A stretch of 64,000 bases of DNA, taken from assembly GCF_000802965.1 (NCBI RefSeq), contig NZ_JSAK01000008.1, forward strand, positions 1-64,000. Direction: 5' to 3'. Position 1 is the stretch's first letter. Every line of letters begins with the position of its first letter. The notes below the pieces were generated by a model, which was given only the letters and a program-made list of their open reading frames with translations, ran no database searches and had not been told where the DNA came from. The DNA is from Pseudomonas fluorescens (GTDB lineage Bacteria > Pseudomonadota > Gammaproteobacteria > Pseudomonadales > Pseudomonadaceae). The position numbers were made by a program, and so were the translations under genes. This document shows, one piece after another, positions 10,423-20,204 of this stretch.

Positions 10423-11217
10423 TTAGTTCGGCATGTTGCGTGCGTAGAAGATTTCGAGCATTTCGTGTTTCACGCGATCGGTCACCTGGGCACGTTGCTC
10501 AGGGGACAGGTTGTTGGTCGCGTCGCCGAACAGGTAGTTGTCCAGCTCGAAGTTTTTCAGCAGCATTTTGGTGTGGAACAGGTTTTCCTGATACACGTTC
10601 ACGTCGGTCATCTGGTACGCGTCGCGGGTGTCTTCGGAAAGGTAGTTCTGAATCGAATTGATCTCGTGGTCGATGAAGTGCTTCTTGCCTTCAACGTCAC
10701 GGGTGAAGCCGCGCACACGGTAATCCACGGTCACGATGTCCGAATCGAACTGGTGAATCAGGAAGTTGAGCGCTTTAAGCGGTGAAATGACCCCGCAAGT
10801 CGACACGTCGATATCCACACGGAAGGTTGCGATACCGTCGTCCGGATGGATTTCTGGGTACGTGTGCACCGTGATGTGGCTCTTGTCGAGGTGGGCCAGG
10901 ATGATTTCGGGCAACGGGCCCGGGGACTCTTCGATCTGGCTGTCGGTCGGGGTCACCGGTTCTTCAGAAATCAGAATCGTGACGCTGGCGCCCTGCGGCT
11001 CGTAGTCCTGACTGGCAATGTTCAGGATGTTGGCACCAATGATATCGACAACTTCAGTGAGGATCTGCGTCAGGCGCTTCGCGTTGTACTCTTTATTGAT
11101 GTACTCGACGTAAGCCTGTTGGTCTTGCGGGGTTTCCGCGTAGCAGATGTCATAGATGTTGAAGCTCAAGGTCTTTGTCAGGTTATTGAACCCGTGGAGC
11201 TTGAGTTTGCTTTTCAC
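10423..11217 (-). CDS. speD: S-adenosylmethionine decarboxylase proenzyme
   Basis: Supplies decarboxylated SAM for spermidine synthesis. The 264-residue protein is of the E. coli type, self-processing to a pyruvoyl enzyme. The expected cleavage is between K112 and S113 in [13 protein letters not shown], and [13 protein letters not shown] and GFTRD motifs follow. The start codon is GTG at 11217, with an AGAGAGT element upstream. It ends at the bidirectional terminator. Confidence 0.93.
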   Translation of the reverse strand: MKSKLKLHGFNNLTKTLSFNIYDICYAETPQDQQAYVEYINKEYNAKRLTQILTEVVDIIGANILNIASQDYEPQGASVTILISEEPVTPTDSQIEESPGPLPEIILAHLDKSHITVHTYPEIHPDDGIATFRVDIDVSTCGVISPLKALNFLIHQFDSDIVTVDYRVRGFTRDVEGKKHFIDHEINSIQNYLSEDTRDAYQMTDVNVYQENLFHTKMLLKNFELDNYLFGDATNNLSPEQRAQVTDRVKHEMLEIFYARNMPN

Positions 11218-11455
11218 CGTTAAAAACTCTCTATGTATTGCGGCCCGGCCGCGTGATCAAGCATGCCCGTCAGATGCGAACGACGCACCTGCGTAGGACG
11301 GTTAACACCTCTTCGCGATGGCGATTTTGGTTGTCTGTTCGGGTGTGCGGCCTGTCGGCTGACGGGCCACTACCCTGAAAAAAGTGGCGCATTATGCAGA
11401 CGTCAGCTTGGGATCGCCAGAGTCTGCACTGCTTTTATGATAGTTGAATGTCGAT
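11218..11455. other. speD upstream region
   Basis: 238 bases without a gene between the OsmC gene stop and the speD start. On the minus strand an extended -10 (TGCATAAT, about 11390-11397) is the only promoter-like element noticed; no convincing -35 accompanies it. Confidence 0.35.
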
Positions 11456-11878
11456 TCAACCGAGTTCGATGATTTCGTAGTCGTGGGTAATCTCAACGCC
11501 GGCCGCGCCGAGCATGATCGAGGCAGAGCAATACTTCTCCGCAGACAGCTCGATGGCACGCTTGACCTGCGCTTCTTTCAGCCCACGGCCCTTGACCACG
11601 AAGTGCATGTGGATCTTGGTGAACACCTTTGGATCTTCGGTCGCGCGCTCGGCTTCGAGGAAAGCTTCGCAGCTCTCAACGGCCTGGCGTGATTTCTTGA
11701 GGATGCTGACCACATCGAAATTGCTGCAACCGCCGACACCCAGCAGGAGCATTTCCATCGGCCGGACACCCAGGTTACGACCGCCGGCATCGGGCGGACC
11801 GTCCATGACCACGACATGACCGCTACCGGATTCGCCGAGGAACATGGCTTCGCCAGCCCATTGGATGCGTGCCTTCAT
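11456..11878 (-). CDS. OsmC family protein
   Basis: A 140-residue member of the OsmC/Ohr superfamily of thiol-dependent peroxidases. The conserved cysteines are visible in GGCSNFDVVSILKK and in the downstream SCEAFLEAE-type segment; the C-terminal SAEKYCSASIML contains another. The ATG at 11878 is used because GTGGAG lies about 8 bases upstream, rather than the TTG two codons earlier. Peroxide or redox-stress function is a family inference. Confidence 0.8.
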   Translation of the reverse strand: MKARIQWAGEAMFLGESGSGHVVVMDGPPDAGGRNLGVRPMEMLLLGVGGCSNFDVVSILKKSRQAVESCEAFLEAERATEDPKVFTKIHMHFVVKGRGLKEAQVKRAIELSAEKYCSASIMLGAAGVEITHDYEIIELG

Positions 11879-11932
11879 CGCCAAGACTCCACTGTATAAA
11901 AAAGGGTCGCCAGCTTAGCACAGGCCCCGTGA

Positions 11933-11962
11933 TTGACAGTGTCCGCCTTCCTAGGACATAAC
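11933..11962 (+). promoter_or_regulatory. candidate vfr promoter
   Basis: TTGACA (11933-11938) and CATAAC (11957-11962) are spaced 18 bases apart, about 150 bases upstream of vfr. The -35 is a consensus match and the -10 a moderate one. A GCTGGCGCATAGCCAGC hairpin lies further down in the leader. Confidence 0.45.
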
Positions 11963-12109
11963 CACCGGCCTTGTAGGTAAATGCTCGAATATTGCAGGAA
12001 GTGTCTGTTAAGCTGACGCCAATTCGCTGGCGCATAGCCAGCTTTAGCGAGTCTTTCGCTTTTCTTAAAAAATCCAAAACATACCGTGCAGTCTTTTCGG
12101 GATACAACC

Positions 12110-12754
12110 ATGGTTGCTATTGCCCCAACCCCCAAGATCAAGAACCTCGACAAGTTGCTGATGCATTGCCAGCGCCGTCGCTATCAGGCCAAGAGCAACA
12201 TCATTTGTGCCGGCGACCGCTCGGAAACCCTGTTCTTCATCATTAAAGGTTCGGTCACCATCCTGATCGAGGATGACGACGGTCGGGAAATGATCATCGC
12301 CTACCTGAACGGCGGGGACTTTTTCGGTGAGCTGGGGCTGTTTGAACAGGCAGGTCAGGAACAGGAGCGCAGCGCCTGGGTGCGTGCCAAGGTCGAATGC
12401 GAAGTTGCGGAAATCAGCTACGCGAAATTCCGTGAACTATCCCAGCAGGATCCAGACATTCTTTACGTGTTAAGCGGACAAATCGCACAACGTCTGCGGA
12501 ACACCACGCGCAAGGTCGGTGACCTGGCGTTTTTCGATGTGACGGGGCGTGTCGCCCGCTGCCTGCTGGAACTGTGCAAGCAACCAGATGCGATGACTCA
12601 CCCTGACGGCATGCAGATCAAGGTGACCCGTCAGGAAATCGGGCGGATTGTCGGGTGTTCCCGGGAGATGGTTGGTCGCGTGCTCAAGGATCTGGAAGAA
12701 CGCAACCTGGTGGACGTCAAAGGCAAGACGATGGTGGTCTTTGGTACGCGCTAA
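12110..12754 (+). CDS. vfr: cAMP receptor protein Vfr (Crp family regulator)
   Basis: A global cAMP-responsive transcription factor. The 214-residue protein has the N-terminal cyclic-nucleotide fold ([10 protein letters not shown] and the phosphate-binding ERSAWVRAK) and a C-terminal helix-turn-helix ([20 protein letters not shown]). It matches the P. aeruginosa Vfr sequence as I recall it along its whole length. The ATG at 12110 gives the MVAI start of Vfr. Its stop codon overlaps the stop of the convergent lipoate-ligase-like gene. Confidence 0.92.
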   Translation: MVAIAPTPKIKNLDKLLMHCQRRRYQAKSNIICAGDRSETLFFIIKGSVTILIEDDDGREMIIAYLNGGDFFGELGLFEQAGQEQERSAWVRAKVECEVAEISYAKFRELSQQDPDILYVLSGQIAQRLRNTTRKVGDLAFFDVTGRVARCLLELCKQPDAMTHPDGMQIKVTRQEIGRIVGCSREMVGRVLKDLEERNLVDVKGKTMVVFGTR

Positions 12755-13452
12755 GCGCTGAACATCTGCGCCAGCATCTGCCGGTAAAGTTCGTCGAGAC
12801 GCTCCAGTGCATTGGGTGCCGTGAACTTTTCATGCAGTGCGATGTGGCTTTCCGCTCGCACCCGTTGCTCCAGACCGCAGGCTTCGTTGAAACGATTGAC
12901 CGCTGCGACCATCGATTCACGTTCGTTGTCGATCAGCATTGCACCATGCACCAACCCCACCGGGCGCTGACCGCCCTGGCTCTGGCGCCAGCGCTGGGCC
13001 GTACCAACCATCTTGCGTCCGTCGAGATTGACGTTGAAGCGACCGTCGCAGAATGCGCCTTCGATTTCACCGAGCGACGAAGCGCCGCCTAACTCATCCA
13101 GCAACTGACAGATCGGATCGCACAGACGCCGGTAACCGGACTCGATGCGGTTCAGATCCCCTTCGCTGCGCGGTGGTGCGTAAACCAGGGCGATGTTGAT
13201 CGTCGAGGCGGATTGCGGCACCGGCTCACCTCCGGTTTCGCGTAACAGTACTGGCCAACCGGCAGCGGCGGAGACTTCGCAGGCGTGGTCGAACCCGGGC
13301 AGACGATTCAAACGACGCGGCATGACCAGTGCCCGATCGCTCGGCTGCCAGAACAGCAGGCCGAATTCCGAATCGCCAGCACAGACGGATGCCAATAGAT
13401 CCTGTTCGGCTTGCAGGCCGGCTTCGATGGTCAGAGAAACAGGTGAGGTCAC
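12751..13452 (-). CDS. lipoate-protein ligase A-like protein
   Basis: A 233-residue protein of the biotin/lipoate ligase fold (BPL_LplA_LipB). The fold is supported by [10 protein letters not shown] (a version of the RRxGGG motif), SINIA-type and [12 protein letters not shown] segments. The exact RRxGGG loop is altered (RETGGE), so the substrate may not be free lipoate. The start is GTG at 13452 with CGGAG upstream. The gene is convergent with vfr, their stop codons overlapping at 12751-12754. Confidence 0.72.
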   Translation of the reverse strand: MTSPVSLTIEAGLQAEQDLLASVCAGDSEFGLLFWQPSDRALVMPRRLNRLPGFDHACEVSAAAGWPVLLRETGGEPVPQSASTINIALVYAPPRSEGDLNRIESGYRRLCDPICQLLDELGGASSLGEIEGAFCDGRFNVNLDGRKMVGTAQRWRQSQGGQRPVGLVHGAMLIDNERESMVAAVNRFNEACGLEQRVRAESHIALHEKFTAPNALERLDELYRQMLAQMFSA

Positions 13453-13495
13453 AAGGTACTCCGTAGGACAAAAAGTCTGTGGTGTCTTATGCCGC

Positions 13496-13590
13496 CATCG
13501 CGAGCAGGCTCACTCCTACAGGGTTTGAGGGTGGCCACAATGTATGTGTATTGCCGCAATCAACCTGTAGGAGTGAGCCTGCACGCGATG
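13496..13590. repeat. REP inverted pair between lplA-like gene and trpC
   Basis: Arms at 13496-13522 and 13564-13590 share GAGTGAGCCTG/CAGGCTCACTC and CCTGTAGG in inverted order, enclosing about 41 bases. A TTTTTT run on the plus strand follows the right arm and overlaps the trpC stop codon. Confidence 0.75.
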
Positions 13591-13595
13591 CTTTT

Positions 13596-14432
13596 TTAGT
13601 CCAGTGTAGAACCGCTGACCGGAATGCCACGCTCAGGGAAAAACAGACGCTGCAATTCAGTACCTGGATTCTCGGCGCGCATGAACGCCTCGCCCACCAG
13701 GAACGCGTAAACGTCGCTGATTTCCATTAGCTCGACATCGGCACGGTTGAGGATGCCGCTTTCGGTAATCACCAGACGATCACGCGGGATACGCGGCAGC
13801 AGATCGAGGGTGGTTTCCAGGCTGACGTCGAAGGTGTGCAGGTTGCGGTTATTGATGCCGACCAGCGGGGTGTCGAGGGTTTTCAAGGCCCGCTCCAGCT
13901 CATCGCCATCGTGGACTTCAACCAGCACATCAAGACCGACGCCTTTGGCCACGGCGGCCAGTTCGGCCATTTTCACGTCGTCCAGCGCGGAGACGATCAA
14001 CAGCACGCAGTCGGCGCCGAGGGCGCGAGCTTCGACGATCTGGTACGGATCGATCATAAAGTCCTTGCGGATCACCGGCAGTTTGCACGCTGCGCGAGCT
14101 TGCTGCAGGTACGCGTCGGCACCCTGGAAGTAATCGATGTCGGTGAGTACCGACAGGCACGTCGCGCCGCCCTTCTCGTAGCTTCTAGCGATGTCGGCAG
14201 GAACGAAGTTCTCGCGAATTACGCCCTTGCTTGGCGAAGCCTTCTTGATTTCGGCAATGACTGCCGGCTCTTTCAGCTTGGCCTGGGCCAGCAAAGCCTT
14301 GGCAAAACCACGGGGTGCATCGGCCGCCTTGGCCAGACTTTCCAGCTCGGCGAGGCTTACGCGAGCGCTGCGCTCGGCAACTTCTTCAACCTTGCGCGAC
14401 AGAATGTTTTCCAGAACCGTCGGTACACTCAT
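13596..14432 (-). CDS. trpC: indole-3-glycerol-phosphate synthase
   Basis: Tryptophan biosynthesis step that closes the indole ring from carboxyphenylamino-deoxyribulose phosphate. The 278-residue TIM barrel has the family motifs [26 protein letters not shown] and [10 protein letters not shown], with the catalytic Lys/Glu in the first motif. It is the last gene of trpGDC and overlaps the trpD stop by 4 bases (ATGA), so translational coupling is likely. Confidence 0.95.
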   Translation of the reverse strand: MSVPTVLENILSRKVEEVAERSARVSLAELESLAKAADAPRGFAKALLAQAKLKEPAVIAEIKKASPSKGVIRENFVPADIARSYEKGGATCLSVLTDIDYFQGADAYLQQARAACKLPVIRKDFMIDPYQIVEARALGADCVLLIVSALDDVKMAELAAVAKGVGLDVLVEVHDGDELERALKTLDTPLVGINNRNLHTFDVSLETTLDLLPRIPRDRLVITESGILNRADVELMEISDVYAFLVGEAFMRAENPGTELQRLFFPERGIPVSGSTLD

Positions 14433-15478
14433 CCCTCATTCTCCACTTTGAATACCGCGGTAAATGCACCCAGCTCCTCGAGTTTTTCCCGAGCGAGGCC
14501 TGTGTGCAGCGCATCGTGCGCCAGGGCAACACCCTCTTTCAAACTGCTCGCATGGTCGGCGGCGTACAACGCGGCACCGGCATTGAGCATGATCATCTCG
14601 GCAGCTTTCTGACCGTTTTCGGTCTTGCGCTTACCCAGTGCATCGCGAATCAGTTCCAGGGACGCCGCCGGGCTTTCCACCGCCAGGCCATGCAGGCTCT
14701 GGCTCTTCATGCCCAGGTCTTCCGGCTCGACCCAATACTCGGTGATCTGGTCATCTTTCAGTTCGGCGACAAAAGTCGGGGCTGCCAGGCTGAATTCGTC
14801 CAGGCCATCCTTCGAATGCACCACCAGCACGTGCTTGCTGCCCAGACGCTGCAGGACTTCGGCCAATGGCCGGCACAGCGCTTGAGTGAATACGCCCACC
14901 ACCTGATGTTTCACGCCAGCCGGATTCGTAAGCGGGCCGAGCATGTTGAACAAGGTGCGCAGGCCGAGCTCGCGACGCGGGCCAGCGGCGTACTTCATGG
15001 CACTGTGGTGAGTCTGGGCAAACATGAAACCGATGCCGACGTTATCGATGCAGCGCGCCACTTGAACCGGCGTCAGGTTCAGGTAGATACCGGCTGCTTC
15101 CAGCAAATCGGCACTGCCGCTTTTACCCGAGACCGCACGGTTACCGTGCTTGGCCACGGTGCAACCGGCCGCCGCGACCACGAAGGAAGACGCGGTCGAC
15201 ACGTTGAAAATATTCGCACCGTCACCGCCGGTGCCGACTACATCGACCACGCCATCGAGGGTCTTGAGTTCGACCTTGTCCGCCAGCTCGCGCATCACCG
15301 AAACGGCACCGACGATTTCGTCGATGCTTTCGCTCTTCATGCGCATGGCCATCATGAACGCGCCGATCTGCGCCTCAGTGCATTGGCCGGTCATGATTTC
15401 GCGCATCACATCGCGCATTTCATCGGTGCTGAGGTCGAGGTGATCGACGATACGGCCCAGGGCTGTCTTGATATTCAT
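14429..15478 (-). CDS. trpD: anthranilate phosphoribosyltransferase
   Basis: Transfers phosphoribosyl from PRPP to anthranilate. The 349-residue protein has the [14 protein letters not shown] phosphate-binding motif and the [18 protein letters not shown] segment that holds Mg-PRPP. It is the middle gene of trpGDC: its start lies 9 bases below the trpG stop and its stop overlaps the trpC start. Confidence 0.96.
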   Translation of the reverse strand: MNIKTALGRIVDHLDLSTDEMRDVMREIMTGQCTEAQIGAFMMAMRMKSESIDEIVGAVSVMRELADKVELKTLDGVVDVVGTGGDGANIFNVSTASSFVVAAAGCTVAKHGNRAVSGKSGSADLLEAAGIYLNLTPVQVARCIDNVGIGFMFAQTHHSAMKYAAGPRRELGLRTLFNMLGPLTNPAGVKHQVVGVFTQALCRPLAEVLQRLGSKHVLVVHSKDGLDEFSLAAPTFVAELKDDQITEYWVEPEDLGMKSQSLHGLAVESPAASLELIRDALGKRKTENGQKAAEMIMLNAGAALYAADHASSLKEGVALAHDALHTGLAREKLEELGAFTAVFKVENEG

Positions 15479-15487
15479 GAAAAGTCC

Positions 15488-16081
15488 TTAGCGCGTGCCG
15501 CCGGTTTGTTTGAGGAAGTTGGCGAAGAGCTCGTGGCCCTGCTCGGTGAGGATCGACTCAGGGTGAAACTGCACGCCCTCGATGTTCAGGGTCTTGTGGC
15601 GCAGGCCCATGATCTCGTCGATCGAACCGTCTTCGAGCTGGGTCCAGGCGGTCAGTTCGAGGCAGTCTGGCAAGGTTTCGCGCTTGACGATCAATGAATG
15701 ATAGCGGGTGACGGTCAACGGATTGTTCAGGCCGGCGAAGACGCCTTTGTCCTCGTGGAACACCGGGCTGGTCTTGCCGTGCATGACCTGGCGGGCACGG
15801 ACCACATCGCCGCCAAAGGCCTGGCCGATGGATTGATGGCCCAGGCATACACCGAGAATCGGCAGCTTGCCGCCGAAGTGCTTGATCACGTCAATCGATA
15901 CGCCAGCTTCATTCGGGGTGCAAGGGCCGGGAGAAACTACGATGCGCTCGGGGTTGAGGGCTTCGATTTCAGCAATGGTGAGCTCATCGTTGCGCACGAC
16001 TTTGACCTGGGAGCCCAGCTCACCAAGGTACTGCACAACGTTGTAAGTAAAAGAGTCGTAGTTATCGATCATCAGCAACAT
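15488..16081 (-). CDS. trpG: anthranilate synthase glutamine amidotransferase component
   Basis: Provides ammonia to TrpE from glutamine. The 197-residue class I amidotransferase has nucleophile Cys79 in [10 protein letters not shown] and the His/Glu pair in GVQFHPES. It is the first gene of trpGDC. The partner trpE is encoded 2.5 kb away rather than in the same operon. A 160-base leader with a Trp-codon-bearing small frame precedes it. Confidence 0.96.
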   Translation of the reverse strand: MLLMIDNYDSFTYNVVQYLGELGSQVKVVRNDELTIAEIEALNPERIVVSPGPCTPNEAGVSIDVIKHFGGKLPILGVCLGHQSIGQAFGGDVVRARQVMHGKTSPVFHEDKGVFAGLNNPLTVTRYHSLIVKRETLPDCLELTAWTQLEDGSIDEIMGLRHKTLNIEGVQFHPESILTEQGHELFANFLKQTGGTR

Positions 16082-16180
16082 GGCGTTAAGAACCTCTTGA
16101 ATTCACTGACTGATACAGCCTTCGAATGATTGACCCGCAGCGTTCTGCACTTTGGCGGTCGCTGGAATCGCGAAGCAAAG

Positions 16181-16194
16181 CGCAAGGTCTTGCG
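16181..16194 (-). promoter_or_regulatory. second hairpin in trpG leader
   Basis: A short CGCAA/TTGCG stem, followed on the minus strand by a T-rich CTTTGCTT. It lies below the putative trpG leader peptide and might be the attenuator terminator, although the stem is short. Confidence 0.3.
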
Positions 16195-16220
16195 AGTAAA
16201 GAAGGCGAAGCGGTAAAGAT

Positions 16221-16234
16221 CCGGCCGGGCCGGC
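16221..16234 (-). promoter_or_regulatory. GC hairpin just after trpG leader peptide
   Basis: A CCGGC/GCCGG palindrome begins about 9 bases after the leader stop codon on the minus strand and is followed by ATCTTT. It sits at the same place relative to the leader as the hairpin before trpE (20112-20125). Confidence 0.4.
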
Positions 16235-16242
16235 AGAAGGAT

Positions 16243-16311
16243 TCAGGCGCGCCAACGCCAGCGGGCGTGTGCCTTGATGACTTGATCCAGTAGTTTGCTG
16301 ACGATCAACAC
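16243..16311 (-). CDS. putative trp leader peptide of trpGDC
   Basis: A 22-codon frame starting GTG at 16311 and ending with ARWRWRA and TGA at 16243-16245, with two Trp codons four and six residues before the stop. It aligns without gaps with the 22-codon frame before trpE (20136-20204): VIKA, then A, then RWRWRA are identical. Attenuation of trpE and trpGDC has been reported in Pseudomonas putida, so a ribosome-stalling leader is the natural reading. The ribosome site is weak (TGAG). The frame and the similarity are seen; the function is inferred. Confidence 0.65.
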   Translation of the reverse strand: MLIVSKLLDQVIKAHARWRWRA

Positions 16312-16486
16312 GGGGAAGGTCTCATTTATACGTCTCGGCACAGTAACTTAGCTGGGCAGAGCGTGCAATATGGGGCGATGGAAGCGAGTGAAACATTCGC
16401 CAGGTTCGCGCCGAATGGCATCAGGCTCTATAGTTTTTTGGCACTGTCGTTTCACCCACTAAAACAATAATCAAACGGACTTGCTC

Positions 16487-18394
16487 ATGATCAGACAGAC
16501 GCTGTTTGCACCGCTTGCCGGTTGCCTGCTCGCCATGGCCTGCGCTCAGGCGATCGCGGCGCCCAATCCTTACTCGAACTTCATCGTTTTCGGCGACAGC
16601 CTCAACGATGCGGGGCAGTTCACCGACACGGGCGGCCCTGCCGGTTCGACCCTGCGCTTCACCAACCGCACCGGGCCGACGTATCAGGACGGCAGCGGCG
16701 AAGTCTATGCCGCCAACTCAACCCAACTGCTTGGGGGCAGGCTCGGTTTCTCGCCGGACGAGACCGCCGCTTCGACTTCAGCCGCACGCGCCGCCCAGGG
16801 TTTGCCCGATGGCAACAACTGGGCTGTTGGTGGCTATCGCACCGATCAGATCCTCGCTTCAATCACCACCGTATCCGCCACGGGTGAACGTGCGCGGGCG
16901 GGTTACTTGCCGGCCAATAATCTGCGCGCCGACCCGAACGCGCTGTATTACCTCTCCGGCGGTGGCAACGACTTTCTTCAGGGCCGTGTGCAAAGTGGCG
17001 CTCAGGCGAATGCCGCTGCGGACCGCCTGGCCAACAGCGTTCAGGTCCTGCAAACAGCCGGTGCCCGGTACATCATGGTCTGGCTGTTGCCTGACCTGGG
17101 ATTGACACCGGCCATCAATGGCAGCCCTTTGCAGGGACCTACCTCGCAACTGAGCGCGGCGTTCAACCGGCAACTGGTCACTCGACTGGCGGGGATCGAT
17201 GCCGAAATCATTCCGCTGAACATTCCACTGTTGTTGCAGGAAACCTTCGCCGATCCAGCGCGATTCGGTTTTGCTACGGGCCAGAACCTGACGGCGACTT
17301 GCTTCAGCGGCAACGGCTGCACGGAAAACCCGACCTTTGGCATCAACAGCGCCACCCCGGACCCGAGCCAATTGATTTACAACGATGGGGTGCATCCGAC
17401 CGAGGCCGGACAAAAGCTGGTGTCCGACTACGCCTATTCCTTACTCGCGGCGCCTTGGGAGCTGACGCTGCTGCCGGAAATGGCCCACGCCACACTACGC
17501 GCGCATCAGGATGAACTGCGCAGCCAATGGCGATCCGACTGGGAGAACTGGCAGGCCGTTGGCCAATGGCGCGCTATCGTCGCGGGCGGTGGTCAGCATC
17601 TCGATGTCGATCACCAAAGCAGCGGTGCCGATGCCGATGGCGACGGCTACAGCTTGAACATCGGCGGCAGCTATCGCCTCAATGAAGCCTGGCGCGTGGG
17701 TGTGGCGGCAGGCTTCTATCGTCAGAATCTGGACGCCGGCGATAACGATTCGGACTACAAACTCAACAGCTACCTGGCCACGGCATTCGCCCAGTTCCAG
17801 CAGAACCGTTGGTGGGCCGATGCCGCGTTGACCGGCGGCAAGCTGGATTACGACAATCTAAAACGCAAATTCGATCTGGGCGGCGGCGAAGGTGCGGAGA
17901 AAGGCGACACCGACGGCTATCTCTGGGCCTTCAGCACACGCGTTGGCTATGACATTGCGCAGCCGGGCAGTGAGTGGCACCTGTCGCCGTTCATCAGCGC
18001 CGATTACGCGAAAGTGGAAGTCGACGGCTACTCGGAAAACAGCAGTCGTTCCACGGCGCTGACCTTTGATGACCAGAAACGCGATTCGAAACGTCTGGGC
18101 GCCGGGTTGCAGGGTAAATACCAGATCACCCCGCAGACTCAAGTGTTTGGCGAATATGCCTACGAACGCGAGTACGACGATGACACCCAAGACGTGAACA
18201 TCGCGCTCAACAGCCTGCCATCCCTCGACTTCACGCTGGATGGCTATACCCCTCAAACCCACATGAACCGCGTGAGCCTTGGCGTCAGCCACAAGTTGAC
18301 GGCCGATCTGGCCCTGCGCGGCGGGTATACGTTGCGCAAGGATGATGACTTTACCCAGCAAGGCATCAACGTAGGCGTTGCGCTGGATTTTTGA
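16487..18394 (+). CDS. estP: EstP/EstA-type GDSL esterase autotransporter
   Basis: An outer-membrane esterase with its passenger facing outward. The 635-residue protein has a signal peptide (about 1-24, cleavage after AIA), a GDSL lipase domain with nucleophile Ser38 in [10 protein letters not shown] and the Asp/His pair in [12 protein letters not shown], and a C-terminal beta-barrel of about 280 residues ending in Phe (GVALDF), as barrels do. The ATG at 16487 is preferred to the TTG two codons upstream. The length is close to P. aeruginosa EstA. The location between trpG and trpE follows P. putida EstP as I recall. Confidence 0.9.
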   Translation: MIRQTLFAPLAGCLLAMACAQAIAAPNPYSNFIVFGDSLNDAGQFTDTGGPAGSTLRFTNRTGPTYQDGSGEVYAANSTQLLGGRLGFSPDETAASTSAARAAQGLPDGNNWAVGGYRTDQILASITTVSATGERARAGYLPANNLRADPNALYYLSGGGNDFLQGRVQSGAQANAAADRLANSVQVLQTAGARYIMVWLLPDLGLTPAINGSPLQGPTSQLSAAFNRQLVTRLAGIDAEIIPLNIPLLLQETFADPARFGFATGQNLTATCFSGNGCTENPTFGINSATPDPSQLIYNDGVHPTEAGQKLVSDYAYSLLAAPWELTLLPEMAHATLRAHQDELRSQWRSDWENWQAVGQWRAIVAGGGQHLDVDHQSSGADADGDGYSLNIGGSYRLNEAWRVGVAAGFYRQNLDAGDNDSDYKLNSYLATAFAQFQQNRWWADAALTGGKLDYDNLKRKFDLGGGEGAEKGDTDGYLWAFSTRVGYDIAQPGSEWHLSPFISADYAKVEVDGYSENSSRSTALTFDDQKRDSKRLGAGLQGKYQITPQTQVFGEYAYEREYDDDTQDVNIALNSLPSLDFTLDGYTPQTHMNRVSLGVSHKLTADLALRGGYTLRKDDDFTQQGINVGVALDF

Positions 18395-18411
18395 TTCAGG
18401 AAACAGCAGGC

Positions 18412-18451
18412 AAAAAAAACGCGGCGCCTTCACGGGCGCCGCGTTTTTTTT
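18412..18451. terminator. bidirectional terminator between estP and trpE
   Basis: A long, strong stem (ACGCGGCGCC with GGCGCCGCGT) with eight A on one side and eight T on the other. It stops both convergent transcripts. Confidence 0.9.
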
Positions 18452-18466
18452 GTGACCACGCTTACC

Positions 18467-18566
18467 GTGGCGAGGTAGCTTGCTCCCGCTGGCCTGCGAA
18501 GCGGGCCCATGACGACTGCTGCGCAGCCGAGCGTCGGAACGCCGCCCGGGAAAGCTCGCTCGCAAC
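18467..18566. repeat. REP-like element (GGCGAGGTAGCTTGCTCCCGC family)
   Basis: Contains GCTTGCTCCCGCTGG, GCGAAGCGGGC and an imperfect inverted GAAAGCTCGCTCGCAAC end. It is related to the repeat at 25239-25350 but more degenerate. It lies between the terminator and the trpE stop. Confidence 0.6.
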
Positions 18567-18583
18567 AAGGGTTAGAGGTGAAC

Positions 18584-20065
18584 TCAGGCGTCCGGGGTCT
18601 GTTCGGCCAGGGCCACGGCGCGGAACATCGCGCGACGCTTGTTCAGGGTTTCTTCCCATTCCAGCGCCGGCACCGAGTCGGCGACGATGCCGCCACCGGC
18701 CTGCACATGCAGTTCACCGTCCTTGATCACCGCCGTGCGAATCGCGATGGCGGTGTCCATGTTGCCGTTCCACGCGAAGTAACCGACGGCGCCGCCATAG
18801 ACGCCACGCTTGACCGGTTCCAGTTCGTCGATGATTTCCATCGCGCGAATCTTCGGTGCGCCCGACAAAGTGCCAGCCGGCAGGATCGCCCGCAGTGCAT
18901 CCATCGCCGTCAGCCCTTCCTTCAATTGGCCGGTGACGTTGGAAACAATGTGCATCACGTTGGAGTAACGCTCGATGACCATCTTCTCGGTGAGCTTCAC
19001 CGAACCGACTTCCGACACCCGACCGGTGTCATTGCGGCCCAGGTCGATCAGCATCAGGTGTTCGGCGATCTCCTTGTCGTCGGACAGCAGGTCTTTTTCC
19101 AGCGCCAAGTCAGCTTCTTCGTTGGCCCCGCGCGGACGAGTGCCGGCAATCGGGCGCACGGTGATCAGGTTGTCTTCGACCCGCACCAGCACTTCCGGCG
19201 AACTGCCGACGACGTGGAAGTCGCCGAAGTTGAAGAAGTACATGTACGGCGTCGGGTTAAAGCAACGCAGTGCGCGGTACAGGTCGATGGGTGCAGCCTT
19301 GAAGTCGATCGACATGCGCTGGGACGGCACGACCTGCATGCAGTCACCGGCCAGGATGTATTCCTTGATGGTGTCGACGGCTTTTTCGTAATCGTCCTGG
19401 GTGAAACTGGAGCGGAACACCGGATCAGCTGCTTGCTGCTTGCTGAAATCGAGGCCACGGCGTGGAGTGATCGGCTGACGGAGTTTTTCCAGCAGCTCTT
19501 CAAGGCGTGCGCGACCTTGCTCGAAGGCGTCTTCCTGCGCCGGGTCGGCGAGGACGATGGCGTGCATCTTGCCGGCAAGGTTGTCGAACACCACTACCGC
19601 GTCGGAAACCATCAACAGAATATCCGGCACGCCCAGCGGATCCGGGTTCGGGCACTTGCCCAGACGCTTCTCCACATAACGCACGCAGTCGTAACCGAAG
19701 TAACCCACCAAGCCGCCGTTGAAACGCGGCAGGCCGGCGATGGTCGGTACGTTGTAGCGGGCCTTGAAGGCTTCGACGAACGCCAACGGGTCTTCCACGT
19801 CGTGGCTTTCGGTCTCGACGCCGTCAATGGTCACGCTGACGTGATGATCGTGAACCCGCAGCACGGTGCGGCACGGCAGGCCGATGATCGAGTAACGGCC
19901 CCATTTCTCGCCGCCCTGAACGGATTCCAGCAGGTAGGAGTTGGGTTCGTCGGCCAGTTTCAGGTAGATCGACAGCGGCGTGTCGAAGTCGGCCAGGGTT
20001 TCGCAGGCAAGCGGGATGCGGTTGTAGCCGGCAGCGGCCAAACGCAGGAATTCTTCGCGGATCAT
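18584..20065 (-). CDS. trpE: anthranilate synthase component I
   Basis: Makes anthranilate from chorismate with TrpG. The 493-residue protein has the N-terminal tryptophan feedback-site segment ([13 protein letters not shown]) and the C-terminal chorismate-binding signature ([28 protein letters not shown]). It is the third gene in the rpe-gph-trpE direction. The 70 bases between gph and trpE contain a small GC hairpin. Confidence 0.96.
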   Translation of the reverse strand: MIREEFLRLAAAGYNRIPLACETLADFDTPLSIYLKLADEPNSYLLESVQGGEKWGRYSIIGLPCRTVLRVHDHHVSVTIDGVETESHDVEDPLAFVEAFKARYNVPTIAGLPRFNGGLVGYFGYDCVRYVEKRLGKCPNPDPLGVPDILLMVSDAVVVFDNLAGKMHAIVLADPAQEDAFEQGRARLEELLEKLRQPITPRRGLDFSKQQAADPVFRSSFTQDDYEKAVDTIKEYILAGDCMQVVPSQRMSIDFKAAPIDLYRALRCFNPTPYMYFFNFGDFHVVGSSPEVLVRVEDNLITVRPIAGTRPRGANEEADLALEKDLLSDDKEIAEHLMLIDLGRNDTGRVSEVGSVKLTEKMVIERYSNVMHIVSNVTGQLKEGLTAMDALRAILPAGTLSGAPKIRAMEIIDELEPVKRGVYGGAVGYFAWNGNMDTAIAIRTAVIKDGELHVQAGGGIVADSVPALEWEETLNKRRAMFRAVALAEQTPDA

Positions 20066-20111
20066 GAGGTGCCTCGTGGCTTGAGGTTCTAACAGTCAGG
20101 TATGCAAACGC

Positions 20112-20125
20112 GCCGGTTTACCGGC
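20112..20125 (-). promoter_or_regulatory. GC hairpin just after trpE leader peptide
   Basis: A GCCGG/CCGGC stem with a four-base loop begins about 10 bases after the TGA at 20136-20138 and is followed on the minus strand by GCGTTTGC. It is the positional counterpart of the hairpin at 16221-16234. Confidence 0.4.
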
Positions 20126-20135
20126 CAGGATCAAG

Positions 20136-20204
20136 TCAGGCGCGCCAACGCCAACGGGCCAGGGCCTTGATGACTTTCATCCAGAGTTTGCGAGTGACCA
20201 CCAC
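20136..20204 (-). CDS. putative trp leader peptide of trpE, in frame with the gph 3' end
   Basis: A 22-codon frame beginning GTG at 20204 (GGAA lies about 8 bases upstream) and ending [12 protein letters not shown], aligning gap-free with the frame before trpG. A shorter alternative starts at the ATG at 20180. It is in the same frame as gph and shares its stop codon, so ribosomes finishing gph would also read the Trp codons. The sequence is seen; a role in attenuation is inferred from its position before trpE and from the paired copy. Confidence 0.6.
   Translation of the reverse strand: MVVTRKLWMKVIKALARWRWRA

Larger units (their letters stand above)
16082..16486. other. trpG-estP intergenic region
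   Basis: 405 bases between divergent genes. The trpG side holds the putative leader peptide (16243-16311) and two small hairpins. The rest probably holds divergent promoters; on the minus strand TTGCAC and TACTGT, 17 bases apart and upstream of the leader, are a weak candidate. No other coding frame was seen. Confidence 0.5.

Noticed and set aside
14315..15697. 460-codon plus-strand frame over trpD
   Set aside because: Shadow of trpC/trpD; those genes have clear catalytic motifs and 4-base coupling.
18509..20092. 527-codon plus-strand open frame
   Set aside because: Antisense to trpE; the composition is typical of reverse-strand shadows and no domain was recognised.
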